This document shows positions 33,900 through 46,500 of a stretch of DNA of 64,000 nucleotides, piece after piece. The notes under the pieces were generated by a model. The model had not been told where the DNA came from. It searched no databases and saw nothing but the letters and a program-made list of their open reading frames with translations. The translations under genes were made by a program, and so were the position numbers. The stretch lies in NCBI GenBank assembly GCA_019925095.2, contig CM034406.1, positions 12,124,388 through 12,188,387 of the forward strand, given 5' to 3'. Position 1 is the stretch's first letter; each line of letters opens with the position of its first letter. Source of the DNA: Dendrolimus kikuchii (taxonomy: Eukaryota; Arthropoda; Insecta; Lepidoptera; Lasiocampidae).

Positions 33900-34570
33900 C
33901 CTCGAGAGACTTTTGAGTACGTTTCGCTATTTCGTATAGTTTGGGATTTCATCCTGAAAGCCCACTTGAAAAATTCTATTCTCCATGCCTCTATATTTTT
34001 TAATTTTATATCGAAATTTCTTCAAACGCAAAGTTTATTTAGACCGCCTGTTGTCTATAACATCGTCGAGAACTAATAAGTCAGTAAAAATAACTAATAA
34101 GCTAGTAATTGATCGAATAAGCCATGCAGTGTCCTTGCGTTACAATTATGAGCAATAGTCCATATGCTGTCTTACTTGCGTTTTGTAAAGCACAAACCAT
34201 TAGCTGCTAAGGTGTAGTAATACCTATTGTTTGGTCTGGATAACCTTCAGCCAGTGGTTGATTTACGTATAGGCCCGTTGAGTCTGGGCCTATAGCCTAT
34301 GGCCAAAATTTTAAAGCCTTAAAATGCAAGGACATTTTGAAGATCTGACTAACGACACTTCACACGTCTAGAGTAAAAAAACTGAAGTCAGTTCCACCCT
34401 TAACATTTCCTTTTTTCACAATTTTATTACATAACTTTGTAGCGTTAAATAAACTACACGTTCTTGACAAATTTCATTCGTCTAAAACCAGTAGTCTCTG
34501 AGAAAAATGTCTGTAACGTCACAGATAAACCGCTGGACATCCATGTCTCCAGAACCCTAAAAAGCCTCTT
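33900..34570. other. Intergenic DNA, nothing recognised
   Basis: No coding signal on either strand. Confidence 0.35.
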
Positions 34571-34575
34571 ATCCG

Positions 34576-34812
34576 TGCAGGCACGGAGAAAGAATACAAT
34601 TTCCTGCGGCCGGGCAGCCTGTCGAATGAGGCGACAAAACAAGCCACAGCCAGGTGGTAGGGTATTTGCCCGTCTGGATGGCTAACATCCCTGGTGTAGA
34701 ATATTTCGCCATAACAACCTTGAGTTGTGTTCCGACATTAGAGGCCAGGCTCCAGCCTTCTTTAGAGAGAAGCAGCGCATTTGTAGCACCTTTGGTGTTA
34801 CACATTCATGAT
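34576..34812 (+). repeat. S1 SINE copy lacking its 3' tail
   Basis: gtgcaggcacggagaaagaa ... gcgcatttgtagcacctttg; stops just where the section shared with the CR1-like LINE continues. Confidence 0.65.
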
Positions 34813-34964
34813 ATCGACAATAAAGAACTCGATATTCTTAAAGATAGTAAAAGGCTTTTTTTTAATAATGAATAGGTTCGCGTTTTCTGATATTGCACCT
34901 GATGTAAGGCGGAAATACAGTCTAAGGTGGAGCACGCTGACCTAGAACATACCCGCTCACGCGA

Positions 34965-35410
34965 GACTTAAATATTTAGATTATATTCTTCAGGGAAAAC
35001 AGACGACGGTAAATAGTTCCACTCTTCAGCGGTGCGTGTGATAAAAGTGGAAGCATAGCGTTTAGTCCGCTTCGTTGGTATTTCCATCATATATCGATGG
35101 CGTGAGTGCGTACGTCTGCTTGCCCGGTGGTAAAATGGTAAGGGAGGAACCAATTCATGTAATTCCGTGGCACACTCCCCGAAGTGTATCCTATAGACTA
35201 CCGACAAACTAGCGACTTTACGTCGATGATGTAGGCTCTGAAGCGTCTCGTCGAATAGTCGGTTATTGCCTATCAGTTTCGTAGCTCTGTTCTCTATTGA
35301 CTCGAGTGTCTCCAGCTGATATTTAGCTGAGCCATCCCAAAGATGAGAGCAGTATTCCATGCAGGACCGTACTTGTGCTTGGCTGTTCCTTACAACTCGA
35401 TATATACCAT
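34965..35410 (-). pseudogene. CR1-like reverse transcriptase C-terminal fragment
   Basis: The minus-strand frame reads QAQVRSCMEYCSHLWDG, ESIENRATKLIG, VVYRIHFGECATEL, PFYHRASRRT and FITRTAEEWNYLPSSVFPEE. These blocks are typical of the C-terminal region of CR1/Zenon-like LINEs. Open over at least 130 codons but truncated at both ends. Confidence 0.7.
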
Positions 35411-35651
35411 ATTATTATCATAACGCCGATTTTGTCTGCAATCGTATCTTTCACTAGGCACAAAGAATTGTTTTATTTAGAACAAGTACACTATTTAATA
35501 ATACTGAAAAATATAAACTAAAAAAAACAATTTAAGTCCTAAAATTGGACCTAGACAGCGTTATGCTGGCCACTAAGACCAGCGCCATTCTTCCGTCCGG
35601 GACCAGCTGGTAGAGTCATGGAGGAGAATACAAAATAAAAAAATAATATAA

Positions 35652-36060
35652 TTTGCCTTAATATCGGTTAAAATTGTATATAAGCTCCATATAAGTAATG
35701 TACTTCACAAGTAGTACAATAAGAATGGTAATAATTACAATGTAAAAACAAAGTAGATAGATAGATAGTAATAAATTAATAGTAACATATAAAATGGTAG
35801 GAAGTAAAATAGAGAAATAGTAGAGCATATAAATAAGGCAACAAATGTAATAGTAATAAGAATAAGTGTAGTAGAAAGTAAGAGTTTTATAATAAGAAAA
35901 GAAAAGAGAAATAAATAAATAAAATAGAAAACAAAAGAAAAACCCTCTATCTTCGAACATGATAGAAGAGAAGCGAAATCAAAAAAATTAAAAATGTGTC
36001 AAAATTCAACCAACGGTAAGGCAAGCGAATAAATATTAAGATAGGAACCGGCCATTAAAG
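35652..36060. repeat. M1 element split by a C-poor A/G-rich tract
   Basis: The left half (35652-35704, tttgccttaatatcggttaa ...) and right half (35985-36060, ... aaccggccattaaag) match M1. Between them, about 35705-35985 is nearly free of C on the plus strand (tagatagatagtaataaatt, aaaagaaaagagaaataaat). Confidence 0.5.
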
Positions 36061-36369
36061 TACATGGACTATGAAAGATTTGCCGTTGGAGTGTCAAATA
36101 TTCCTTATACCCGGGAGAAATATATTTTCATGATCTGCTAATCCAAGCGAGACCTAAAAGAATTTTCCTCGTTCTAAGTCTCAGAAGTCTAAAATAGCAC
36201 CATTGCTAATGTAGTCTAGTGATATTCTATTATTCTAAATGTTCAGTAACACTTAGTAGCGCACGAAGTGACGACGTGGTTATAAAATTAAACATTGAAA
36301 TAAATTTATTACTTTTTTTAATATAATCAGAATTTCATAAGGCAAGTGTGGTAAGTTTTGTTAGTTCCA

Positions 36370-36850
36370 ATTGAATTCAGTGAGTGTATTTTTGTATGTT
36401 TGTAATGAATAAACTTAAAAACGACTGGACCGATTTCAAAAATTCTTTCACCATTAGAATGTTACCTTATACCTGAGTAATATTGGTTATATTTAATTTA
36501 AATAATCAGGTTCTACATTTTTTAAGGCAGGGCAACGTCTGCCGGAACCGCTAGTTTTATTATAAAATAATAAATTTAGTTTATATTAAATTATTACTAT
36601 TCGGCTGAAGGACTAGATGAATAGATAACACTAAGTTGCTCACCAAAACAACTACAATTTTTTTATGTATAATAAATAAAAAATAGTCAGTCAGTCAGTC
36701 AGTAATCTTTATTTGTATAAAACACGGTGACAGCGTAGATAACATTGAGATGAACAAAGTACAGCACATTTTACCCCATCGGGGCGCACAAATTAATGGA
36801 GGCCAAAGTAAAATATGCTTTGCCTCATAGGTTACAAAAATTAAAGGTAT
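36370..36850. repeat. Dispersed repeats and (AGTC)n with LINE tail
   Basis: 36370-36560 ends cagggcaacgtctgccggaa, related to 8920 and 20520. 36677-36702 is a short (AGTC)n run opening a LINE 3' UTR-like piece on the minus strand (taatctttatttgtataaaa ... ggggcgcacaaattaatgga). Confidence 0.4.
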
Positions 36851-37375
36851 ATTAGTTATTGTTTAGCAATAAAAAGTAAAATAAATTGTAAGAGAAACAG
36901 CTAATTTAGTTAAATTGAAATGAAAATAAAGATAGGTACATTATTATGTAATACTAGAGTTATCAATAAATTAAGAAGTGTGTAGGTTATCTACATAAAT
37001 ACATGCCGCTACATATAATTTATAGTACTGGTAGCAACATGTATATTTTGTACATATGGCGTGTTTACCAATTTAATGTAAGTACATAGTTGTGGATTTG
37101 TCATTAGTCAGATTCTAAAAAGTCATTACTATATTTTTTTAAACGTTTTTATTAAGTCAATAAAATCGTAAACATGGTTTCCCATGTGTAAAATGAGCTA
37201 AAAAATATTTTCAAAATTTAATAAATAAATAGTATATATTTTCACTTCAAATATTTCTTATGGTTCCATTGCCAAATGACGAATGTAGTGGATGTTTGTT
37301 ATCTTTATGGAACCGTACTTTATGCGATATCGGACACGTAGGTACTTGCCCAGTATATTAAATGGGAATTTTAGT
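36850..37375. other. Upstream region of gene B, no clear promoter
   Basis: AT-rich sequence. No TATA/initiator pair could be assigned, because the probable 5' UTR exon is not recognised. Confidence 0.3.
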
Positions 37376-37395
37376 TGTTTTGTTCTCAGATAAAC

Positions 37396-37548
37396 ATGGC
37401 GATAGCAAGAGCATTTGATTCAGTGCATTTCTACATGAGTGATTTCTCCTCGAGAGTGGTCGCAAAATCTGGTGTACCGAGTGACAGGTACCATCTTGGA
37501 AAACTTATACTGCAGGGTTTGAGAGACGACCCGGACTTCGTGTTACAG
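37396..37548 (+). CDS. Gene B exon 1
   Basis: 51 codons from ATG, ending phase 0 at CAG|GTAAAC. It codes DSVHFYMSD, SRVVAKSGVPSD and HLGKLIL. An acceptor-like TTCTCAG lies six bases before the ATG, the same arrangement as in gene A. Confidence 0.85.
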
Positions 37549-40500
37549 GTAAACTTAAATATCTCTTTTTAATGAACTTCCAAAAAGAGGAGGTTCTCAA
37601 CTTGGCTGTGTTTTTTTTTCTATATTTGTTGAATTCTTCGTCAATTGTGGACCGATTTTCAATTTCAATTACTCGAAAGAGCATACTCTTGAGGTGTTCC
37701 TATTGTCACCAAGGCGATTTGATGATTGGATCCGAGAGAAATCGAGAGCAACCCACTAAATTTGAGACGCGAACGCGTTAATTACTAATCTAACACGGCT
37801 AGCAATATAGTCCAAATAATTTCTTTAACGGTCCTTCGACTCCAATATAACCCAGCGCCTTATATCATTCATGGAATCGAAGAATGAATAAATAAACTCT
37901 AAATCAAAATATATAATGTTGCTGCGATGGCGTAATCGGCGAAGCGCTAATTCGTTTGGGGGCAGGTGATCTATTACTCTTGGTATTTAAATTATCATTT
38001 TTTTTAATGATTGTCTTAATTGTTCAGTGTCACTTCTTTGCTTTCATTTTCTAAGTATTGAAATGTAACGATTAATCGCTAATTCCTTTGTGCTTATGGC
38101 CGGTCTTCGACAAGTCTTTATTAAGCGTTTTTATTGTTCAAACTTCGCTGTAAATTCTTAACAACCATGTTGTTTTGGATTAATCATATAAGTTTAAGAA
38201 TTCCAACGAATGGTCTGTGAGTATTTATTGGGGGTTCATGTCCTTTTTATGAATATATAAGGTTGGTCCATTGAGATAGAGTTAGCTGATTTTCAACTGA
38301 AATCGGGACGTTTTATGTGCTTTTATGTTTTTTTGTGCTATGTGATTATGTTTTATGTGATTTTTGTCCCTTACCTACGATTTGAACTTGTTGTATTCAG
38401 TTATGTTTGTAAGAGCTATAAATTACGTGTGTACTTCTAATAAAGTTTGTGACAATTCCAATGACATTTTAAACAAGAATCCAGGAAATTTCATAATAAT
38501 ATTAACATGGATTATTCAAGATTGATGGTGCCATAGAGGAGTTTGAAACCAATGGCTCAGTGCTAGATAGAACAATAAGATGCGCCATCAGCATGCAGAA
38601 CATGGGGCTTAAGAAAGGAGATGTGATTGTCCTAATAGCACCTAATCATATTCACCTATGCATTCCCATGTATGCGGCATTGAACCTCGGAATAATAGTA
38701 GCGCCACAAGACCCTACTCTAGGAGATAGTAAGTACAAAGCATATTTAAAATAAATTGTCAAAAATATCTTCCCATGGCCTCACGAAAGTCTTACCAAAA
38801 CCCCAGTCATTATTGTTTCGAATGCCATATTGTTAGAAGCTTTAATTCGTAGCCACCCAGGTGTTAATTATCATTTGTGTTTAAAGGATCTTCTGATTCT
38901 TATTCTTTTAACGGATGTCTTAATTTTGCAGTGTCATTCGTTTGCGGTAATATTCTAAGCAAGGCTTGAAACCAAGCTTACGTTGAGAATTCCAATGAAT
39001 GATCTACGTATGTTCATTGAGGGGTCATGTCCATTTAGATAATTTTTTAATTTTATCCCGGGGAGACACAGTTAGTTGAGTTTTAAGTGCGATCGAGATA
39101 TTTATATTAAGTTTACATTAGGAACGAGAATCTCACATCGACAGACTTTGCGTTTTTTATGTTATTACATTTATTCAATAGATGATATTGCCCAAAAGGC
39201 TTCAAACAACTTTTTCAACCCATCAATGTCCACTGTTGTATTCGTCATATAACGTGGTCTCCCGCCTTCTTCACCCAGTCCCTGCCGGTGTCTTTACTCT
39301 ATTGCTGGCTATGAAACTCTAAAAACTTATGTAACCTGAAATACTACACGTTTAAAAATTCAACTGAAAACTGAATTATAACGAAAATCTTCACCACATG
39401 TTTATTATTGCTATCAATGCCATTTTTATCATCGATGTAATTTTTATTATCAGTTATTTACTGTGCCACCCGTAATCAGTAGTATTTGTTATGGATTGGT
39501 TTCATTAAATTTCACTAAAGCGTTCGGTACTATCCTAAAATTATAAAATAATTATAATTACAGTTTCTATTTAGGAAATAGATAATTTTATTTAGGACCA
39601 TGTGGATTTTTTTAAAGAGCACGGCGAATGTTTCAATATATATCAAATCTAGTAAAAATGATGCTTATTTGGCAACACTGCCCCTAATGCCGTCACTTTG
39701 CGCAGACAGATACATGCTTGGTTGATTTTCGGTTTACGTCGCCTTGTTTGACCTAGTTGTAAGCAACTTGCTTTATGCGGATGATGCCGTGCTTTTAGCC
39801 GAATCGCCATCAGAACTGCAAACACTAGTCACAATGATGAAAGATCACTGTCAGGCGAGAGGCTTACATTTGAATGCGAAGAAAACAAAGGTTATGGTGT
39901 TTGAAAGAGAAGAAACCAGAACGAATGCAAGGATAATGGTCGATGATGTTATGCTGGAGCAAGTGAATGAGTTTGTATATCTTGGATGTGCTTTTAGCAG
40001 GGATGGAAGGTACACCGCTGATATAGAAAGAAGAGTGAATTTGGGGAATAGTGTGAATGGAGAGTTAGGTAAACTTCTAGGCGCTAAGAACCTCAGCCAG
40101 AAGGCCCAGCTCACTGTACACAACGCGGTGCTGGTACCTACGCTCACGTATGGAAGCGAGAGTTGGGTATGGAAGAAAGAGCATGAAAGTAGAGTAAACG
40201 CGGTCGAGATGCGAGCACTGCGCAAAATCTGCGGAGTGACACTTGCGGACCGCATTCGTAATACCGAAGTAAGAAAGACAGTTGGTCTGAAAGAGAGTGT
40301 CGGGGTGAAGGTAAGGAAAGGAATGCTCCGGTGGTTCGGACATGTAGAAAGAATGCATGATGAAAGAATGAATAAACAGATATACAATGCAAAAGTGGAT
40401 GGATGCAGAAGTCGTGGAAGGCCACGACACACTTTCCATGATCAAATTGATCGTGTACTAGCAGAAGGTGATGTTAGGAGCCTTAAGAACAGACGAGCGT

Positions 40501-43500
40501 GCATGACAAGAGTTATGAATGTCAAAGAAGCAAGTGAGGTGTGTAAGAATAAGCCTAAATGGCGCTCTGTTGTTCGTGCCTACCCCGCAAGGGAACTGGC
40601 GTGAAGTTATGTATGTATGTATGTATGTCGCCTTATTTGACGATGACCTCTAAGTAATGACTTAATATTCTAATTAAGTTTTTATAATATACGTTGCATC
40701 TTATCAACAAATAATTTTAAAAACGTGATTATAATAACAATAATATTGGCTAGAAAATTTATATAAGTACATACACTTGCATTTGCCAGTGACTTTTTCC
40801 ACGTTGGATAGGTAACAAGGATTAAATTTATTTTATAATAATATAATAACAGGCCATAACCGACCCACTGCTGGAATCGGACCTCTCACTTTAGGGGAAC
40901 GGGCAATATACCCACGCTTCCACAAGGCGGCCATCTCGATGTGCAGGTTTCATCACGAAGTTTTCCTTCACCGTTGTTAGCACGTGGTATTTGTAAAAAT
41001 TGCAATGTTATTTTGCTAAATATACAATCAAAGGTTATTTTCAGCAGGGTAATGGATTTTTTTATATGAAAATACATAAATCCCGGAAATTCCTTTCAAA
41101 AGTCTGGATAAGCAATGTTACTAAAGGCATACAAATCTACATTTTTTTACAAAACATTTTATATATTTTATATTTTATAGATCAGTAACAATTTTGCATC
41201 GCAATATTTTTTTTCGACCTGGCCACATGAGACCTTTCCCAAAAAAATCCTGTTGGATACCCGGGATATAAAGTATCATACATTTTAAGTCCGGGAATTT
41301 ACTTTACTCACTTTATGAATTTACTATCGACCAGAGAAAACCGTATCGAAATCGGCCCAGCAGTTTTTACTTAAATTTCGAACAGACAGAAAAAGACAAA
41401 TATTCTAAAAACAAAAGACTACATACACTAACAATTTTATAATAATATAGATATGTGTTTATGTATGATACATAAGAAAATTGCGTGTGTTTAAATACTT
41501 TCCTATCAAAACTACCTATTTTATTTTCAAAATATTATCTTAGAAATAATTTGAATTGCTTTTTCAGCAATAATTAATAAGTCATTTAAATATTAAAATT
41601 ATGACGCCATAACACAGTATTTCCATACAAAATCAAGGAGGCTGGGTTTTTTTGTATGATGATAAAATGTCTCAAGTACCCATTTGTACCCAATTCGAGT
41701 TTGGTAAGAGCGTTAGTGTGGGACGTAATCTGTGTCGACACACTAGCGCCTAGAGCGATCTACAGCGAGTCCAAAGTTAGGGCCGGTCATACTGCCACTT
41801 CTACCGTACACAATTGGCGCAAATATGCGACCCTCAGAACAGGGTACATATTTAAGCCGTTTGGAGTGGAGAATTTGGGATCGTGGTGACCAAGATCCCG
41901 CAAGCTTTTGCCAGGTGGTAGGGCATTTGCACGACTGAATGGCTACCACCCCTGGTCTAGAGCATGCCGCCATAACAACCTTGAGTTATGTTCCGGCATT
42001 AGAGGCCAGGTTCCAGTCCCATCTATGAGTCCAGCAGCACATTGGTAGCACCTTTAGTGTTGCAAATGTTTATAGGTGATGGTAACCATTTTCCACCACA
42101 GTTGCGCCGTTAGCCTGTCTGCTGTACTCCAGGAATAAAAATAAAAAATTTCAAAGATATAGAACAACGACTAATTGAGGCAACAGGAGACCGAAAGACT
42201 GGAGCTTACCTCTCAAAGAATTAGCTTTTGTATCCAACGAGGTAATGCTCGGCACACGACTCGACGAAATTTAAAAAAATTTAATTGTTTTTAATAACTT
42301 TATGTACAGCATATTTCTACCGTTATTCACATTATAAAATATTTAAAAAACTTAAAAATAAAACTACTATATACATAGTTACAAATAAAATATTGATTCC
42401 AGGTCACTGTCTGTAGGGGGCGTTCTCAAAATGCTGGCCGCATTTCCACGCTGTATGGTGATGCTAATGCGTTGTCCAAAATACAGATCGGCATTTTGGT
42501 TACGCGAAACTTCTTTCAATCGTATTGAAAGATCTCATCATACAGTTGATAAACCGCACTTCTCCACGACCCCAAATTAGCAATCCCAAAAGTTACAATT
42601 GTACCCATTACCAATGGATACATATTTGCGATGTTTTATTTATTCATAATTAATTTAATTCTAAATTATTTTATTTTAGAAATAAATATATTGGGTGATC
42701 CTCTCAATAAACTATAATAATTATTGTTTCATTATTTTCTTCGTTACAATTACAGAGGAACTAGAACCATATTTTGCAAATATGGAACCGAAATTAATAT
42801 TCTGTCAATGTGATAAAACAGAAATATTAAAGAAGGCCTTGAAGAATATCAATTTACACACGACAATAGTAACATTTGACAAAGGAGATGAATTTATTAA
42901 TCTCGCAGAGTTCATGATTAAATATTGCGGTGATAGCGAAATAAAGGATTTTCAGTAAGTAATCACTTTTGAAGGATATAATAAATCTTTAATTACCAAT
43001 TTATAAAAAAAAATACCAAGACAGTATATTAATAGGGCATTTTTGTAAATATTGATTTGGTGAGCAACAGAGTGTTGAGGCAAATCTATATCTTAAAAAA
43101 TCGATCGATGCTCAATCGACTTGTTCGTAGTTAGTTGTAAAAACTAAAACTTAAACTGAAGGTGAACCTGTAGGTAAATCTGAAAGTGAAACCGAAGGTG
43201 AACCTGAAAGTAAATCTAAAAGTGAAACTGAAGGTGAACCTGAAAGTGACCCTGAAAATGAATCTGATTTATAGTTTTTACGTATTTGTGATCCGGCCAT
43301 ATTTTACGAATTACGATACTATGCTGTATTCGACTGGGTAACGAAGTAAAGCCGGATAGGCGAAATACCGGACAGTTACCGGATGTTTATTTCATATTTA
43401 TTTAATAGGATATTTATATGTACCTACTTATATTTCTTTTCATTTCAGATCAACAGACTTCGATACAGAGACTGCTGTGGCATGTCTCACGACGACAAGT

Positions 43501-46500
43501 GGTACCACTGGCGTGCCTAAAGCTGTGGCACTTAGTCATAAAAATGTTGCCATATCACTCTCATATGTTTGGTACTTTTAAGTTATTGTAATCACATTTC
43601 TCGCTAGTACGCGATTCAAGTTTAGCCACACCTACCGCTTTCTACAACTTCATAACCTAGTTCACAATCATATTATGATATGAAATTGTAACTTTATTAT
43701 GTATGGCTGTCGTCCTAATTACACCATGTTTTTCCTATAATTAGTATGATTGCGAGACTACCTATGCAATTTGTAGAAAAAATTACCTAAATGGTGAAAC
43801 ATATTAGATACATGTTATATTATTTATGTATACTTAGTAACATTTATACATATTCCACAAATGTTAGCAATGAAATCACGAATGTACAAAATCTATACGG
43901 ATTTTGTACATTATGTTTACGTACATTATAATATTTTTTTAATTCCCGTAAGAAAACAAAAATTTATCACACTTGCCATCCCTAAAATCTGCCGCCTTAG
44001 CCCTACTAAGTCTGCTGGTGAAAGCGTCACAGCACTACGCTTATTTACGAATCCTGTCTCTAAATCAGAAATGTATAAAAAGTAACAGAGAATCGAAATC
44101 TTTACCAAGGCCACGCCCACCCTCGGTACTAGGTCTCTACATCTGTGTTGTCTTATATTATTTAAGTCTTGATTCTGCTCATAATCATATTATATACAGC
44201 TCTTTCCACAGGTCAAATTTCACTACATTTCCAACACCAACAAAACTAGTGATGGTGGTTGCACCAATACAATGGTTAACTGCCAGCTTTTATTTTCTAT
44301 TCGGTCCAATATTAAAATTTACAAGACTGCAGTCGTCAAAACCGATAGTGCAAGAGCTTTTCATTCATCTCGTCAATAAATTTAGGGTAAGCATATAGTT
44401 ATATTTTACGTTGAGTACTTTGGGAACTAATTAAAACTTTGGTTTGATTACTTTATGAATAATCTCAGCCTTTTCAGACAATTTCCTTTTGAGTACTTGG
44501 GGACATAAAAATGCTATTCTTTAATTTATTTCTAATAAAAATTTATTGAAGTAGTGTGTTAAATAATGAATGAGATTTATATCTGTTTTAAACAAAAGAA
44601 TTGAGTGCTTTGGGAACAAAGCATTTATGTCTTTGTAGATACTAAATACAAATACGATTTAATATAATTTAGTAAAAACGAATAATGTAAGCAACCCACA
44701 GCCAGTTGGTAGGGTCTAGAGTATGTCACTATAAATACCCTGAGTTGTGTACCGGTATTAGTGGCCAGGTTAGAAACCCCTTCGAAAATATTTCCCACCG
44801 TTTTAGGAAGACTTTAGCGGTGCCACCTACCGGTAGATCTAGTCTTAAGCATCCCGGGACCCACTTGAATACACACAAAAATAATTTCACCTAAATATTG
44901 GAATCCGATTACAGCTAAATTAATTATTTTACATGTAATTTATCAATAAAATAACTCCGACCGAAGCATCTGTTTTAAACAATATTCACTTTTTTTATAT
45001 CCTCTTTGACGATATTTACAGCACGCATTTTTCATCCGTGCAGGAACGGAGAAAGAATACAATTTCCTGCGGCCGGGCGGCCTGTCGTAAGAGGCGACTA
45101 AACAACCCACAGCCAGGTGGTAGGATATTTGCTCGACTGGATGGCGACCACCCCTGGCCTAGAGTATGCCGCCATAACAACCTTGTGTTGTGTTCCGGCA
45201 TTAGTGACCAGGTTCCAGTCTCCTTTAAGAGAGCAGCAGCGCATTTGTAGCACCTTTCGTGTTGCAAATGTCCATAGGCGATGGTAACCGCTATCCATCC
45301 AGTGGGCCATCTGCCTGTCTGCTGAACTCCTGCAATAAAAAAAATATAAAAACAAACGCATTCTGTCAATTCTATGTGAAACGTCATAAGGTTACATTAA
45401 AAAAGTTTATATTGTCCAAAGCGCTAAGGTTAGATTAGAAATAATTTTATATGGTAGTTAAGTATTCTAAAATTTTCTAATTTTCCGCGCAATTTTCTTA
45501 TTTTTTTTTCTTTCATAAGAACCTTCTCCTGACAATAACAAACACAACAAAATAAGAATTAGCGAAATCGGTCCAGACTGTATGAATTTAGATTATAATA
45601 GTGAAAAAATACGCTGGACAACGATGGTGAAAATACATATATTTGGTAACTAATCAACAGAAATGTCATTCTCTTATATCTAAAATAAATTTAAAAATAA
45701 ATATACGAAAGAGTTCGTAACATTCTCCCATTTTTCTTCAAATGGGGAGAGGCACCAGCTTTCTCAATGGTCGACGAAATAATCCAGCAGAAGTTTGTAC
45801 ATCCGCCACTCGAACAACTCCATCTTGGCCGGGGTGGACAGAAATAACTCGTCCTTTTGGCCAGGATCCTCGTGGAAGTTGATCATCGACAATAATTACT
45901 AGGTCCCCGACTTTAAGCTCTGGAACTGATCCCCGTGCACGTCTTGGGAGTAAAGTAGGCAGATATTCTTTCAGCCATCTTGACCAGAAGTGATCAGCAA
46001 GTCGCACTGTTTTCTTCCAATTGCTTCGGCTGACCAGGTCTGAATCATCTAAAGTCGTCGGAATTGACTTCCCAGAAGAAGTTCCTAATATAAAGTGGAA
46101 GGGTGTCAACGCTTCTTCCTGTCTGGGATCGAACGAAACGTGTGTTAAAGGGCGAGAGTTCACTAAAGCTTCTGCTTCAAAGAGCAGAGTAACTAAAACT
46201 TCGTCCGAAGGGTTGCGTTCTCTGAGAGTAACCTTTAGCGCAGTTTTTATGGATCTAATCAGTCTCTCCCATGCTCCACCCATAAAAGGAGCTGAGGGTG
46301 GTATAAACTTCCAGGATATTCTCTCATTAGCTGCAAACTCTTCTATCGCTTCACCGTACAATGATCTTAACACACGGCTGACACCAACAAATGCCGTACC
46401 ATTGTCCGACCAAATTTCCGTAGGAACTCCCCTTCGAGCAATAAATCTTCGCAGACCCATCAAGGCAGCGTCGGTGCTCAGGCTATACACCAATTCCAAA

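Noticed and set aside
35658..35960. 100-codon hydrophobic minus-strand frame resembling membrane segments
   Set aside because: Produced by the A/G-rich, C-free tract (reverse T/C-rich gives Phe/Leu/Ile/Tyr); low-complexity artefact.
37572..37781. 69-codon plus-strand frame after gene B exon 1
   Set aside because: Lies in the intron on a reversed copy of the ctcgatttctctgg repeat; no protein similarity seen.
43155..43270. Acidic repeat peptide as an expressed gene
   Set aside because: No ATG, bounded by stops, inside an intron; a minisatellite explains it.
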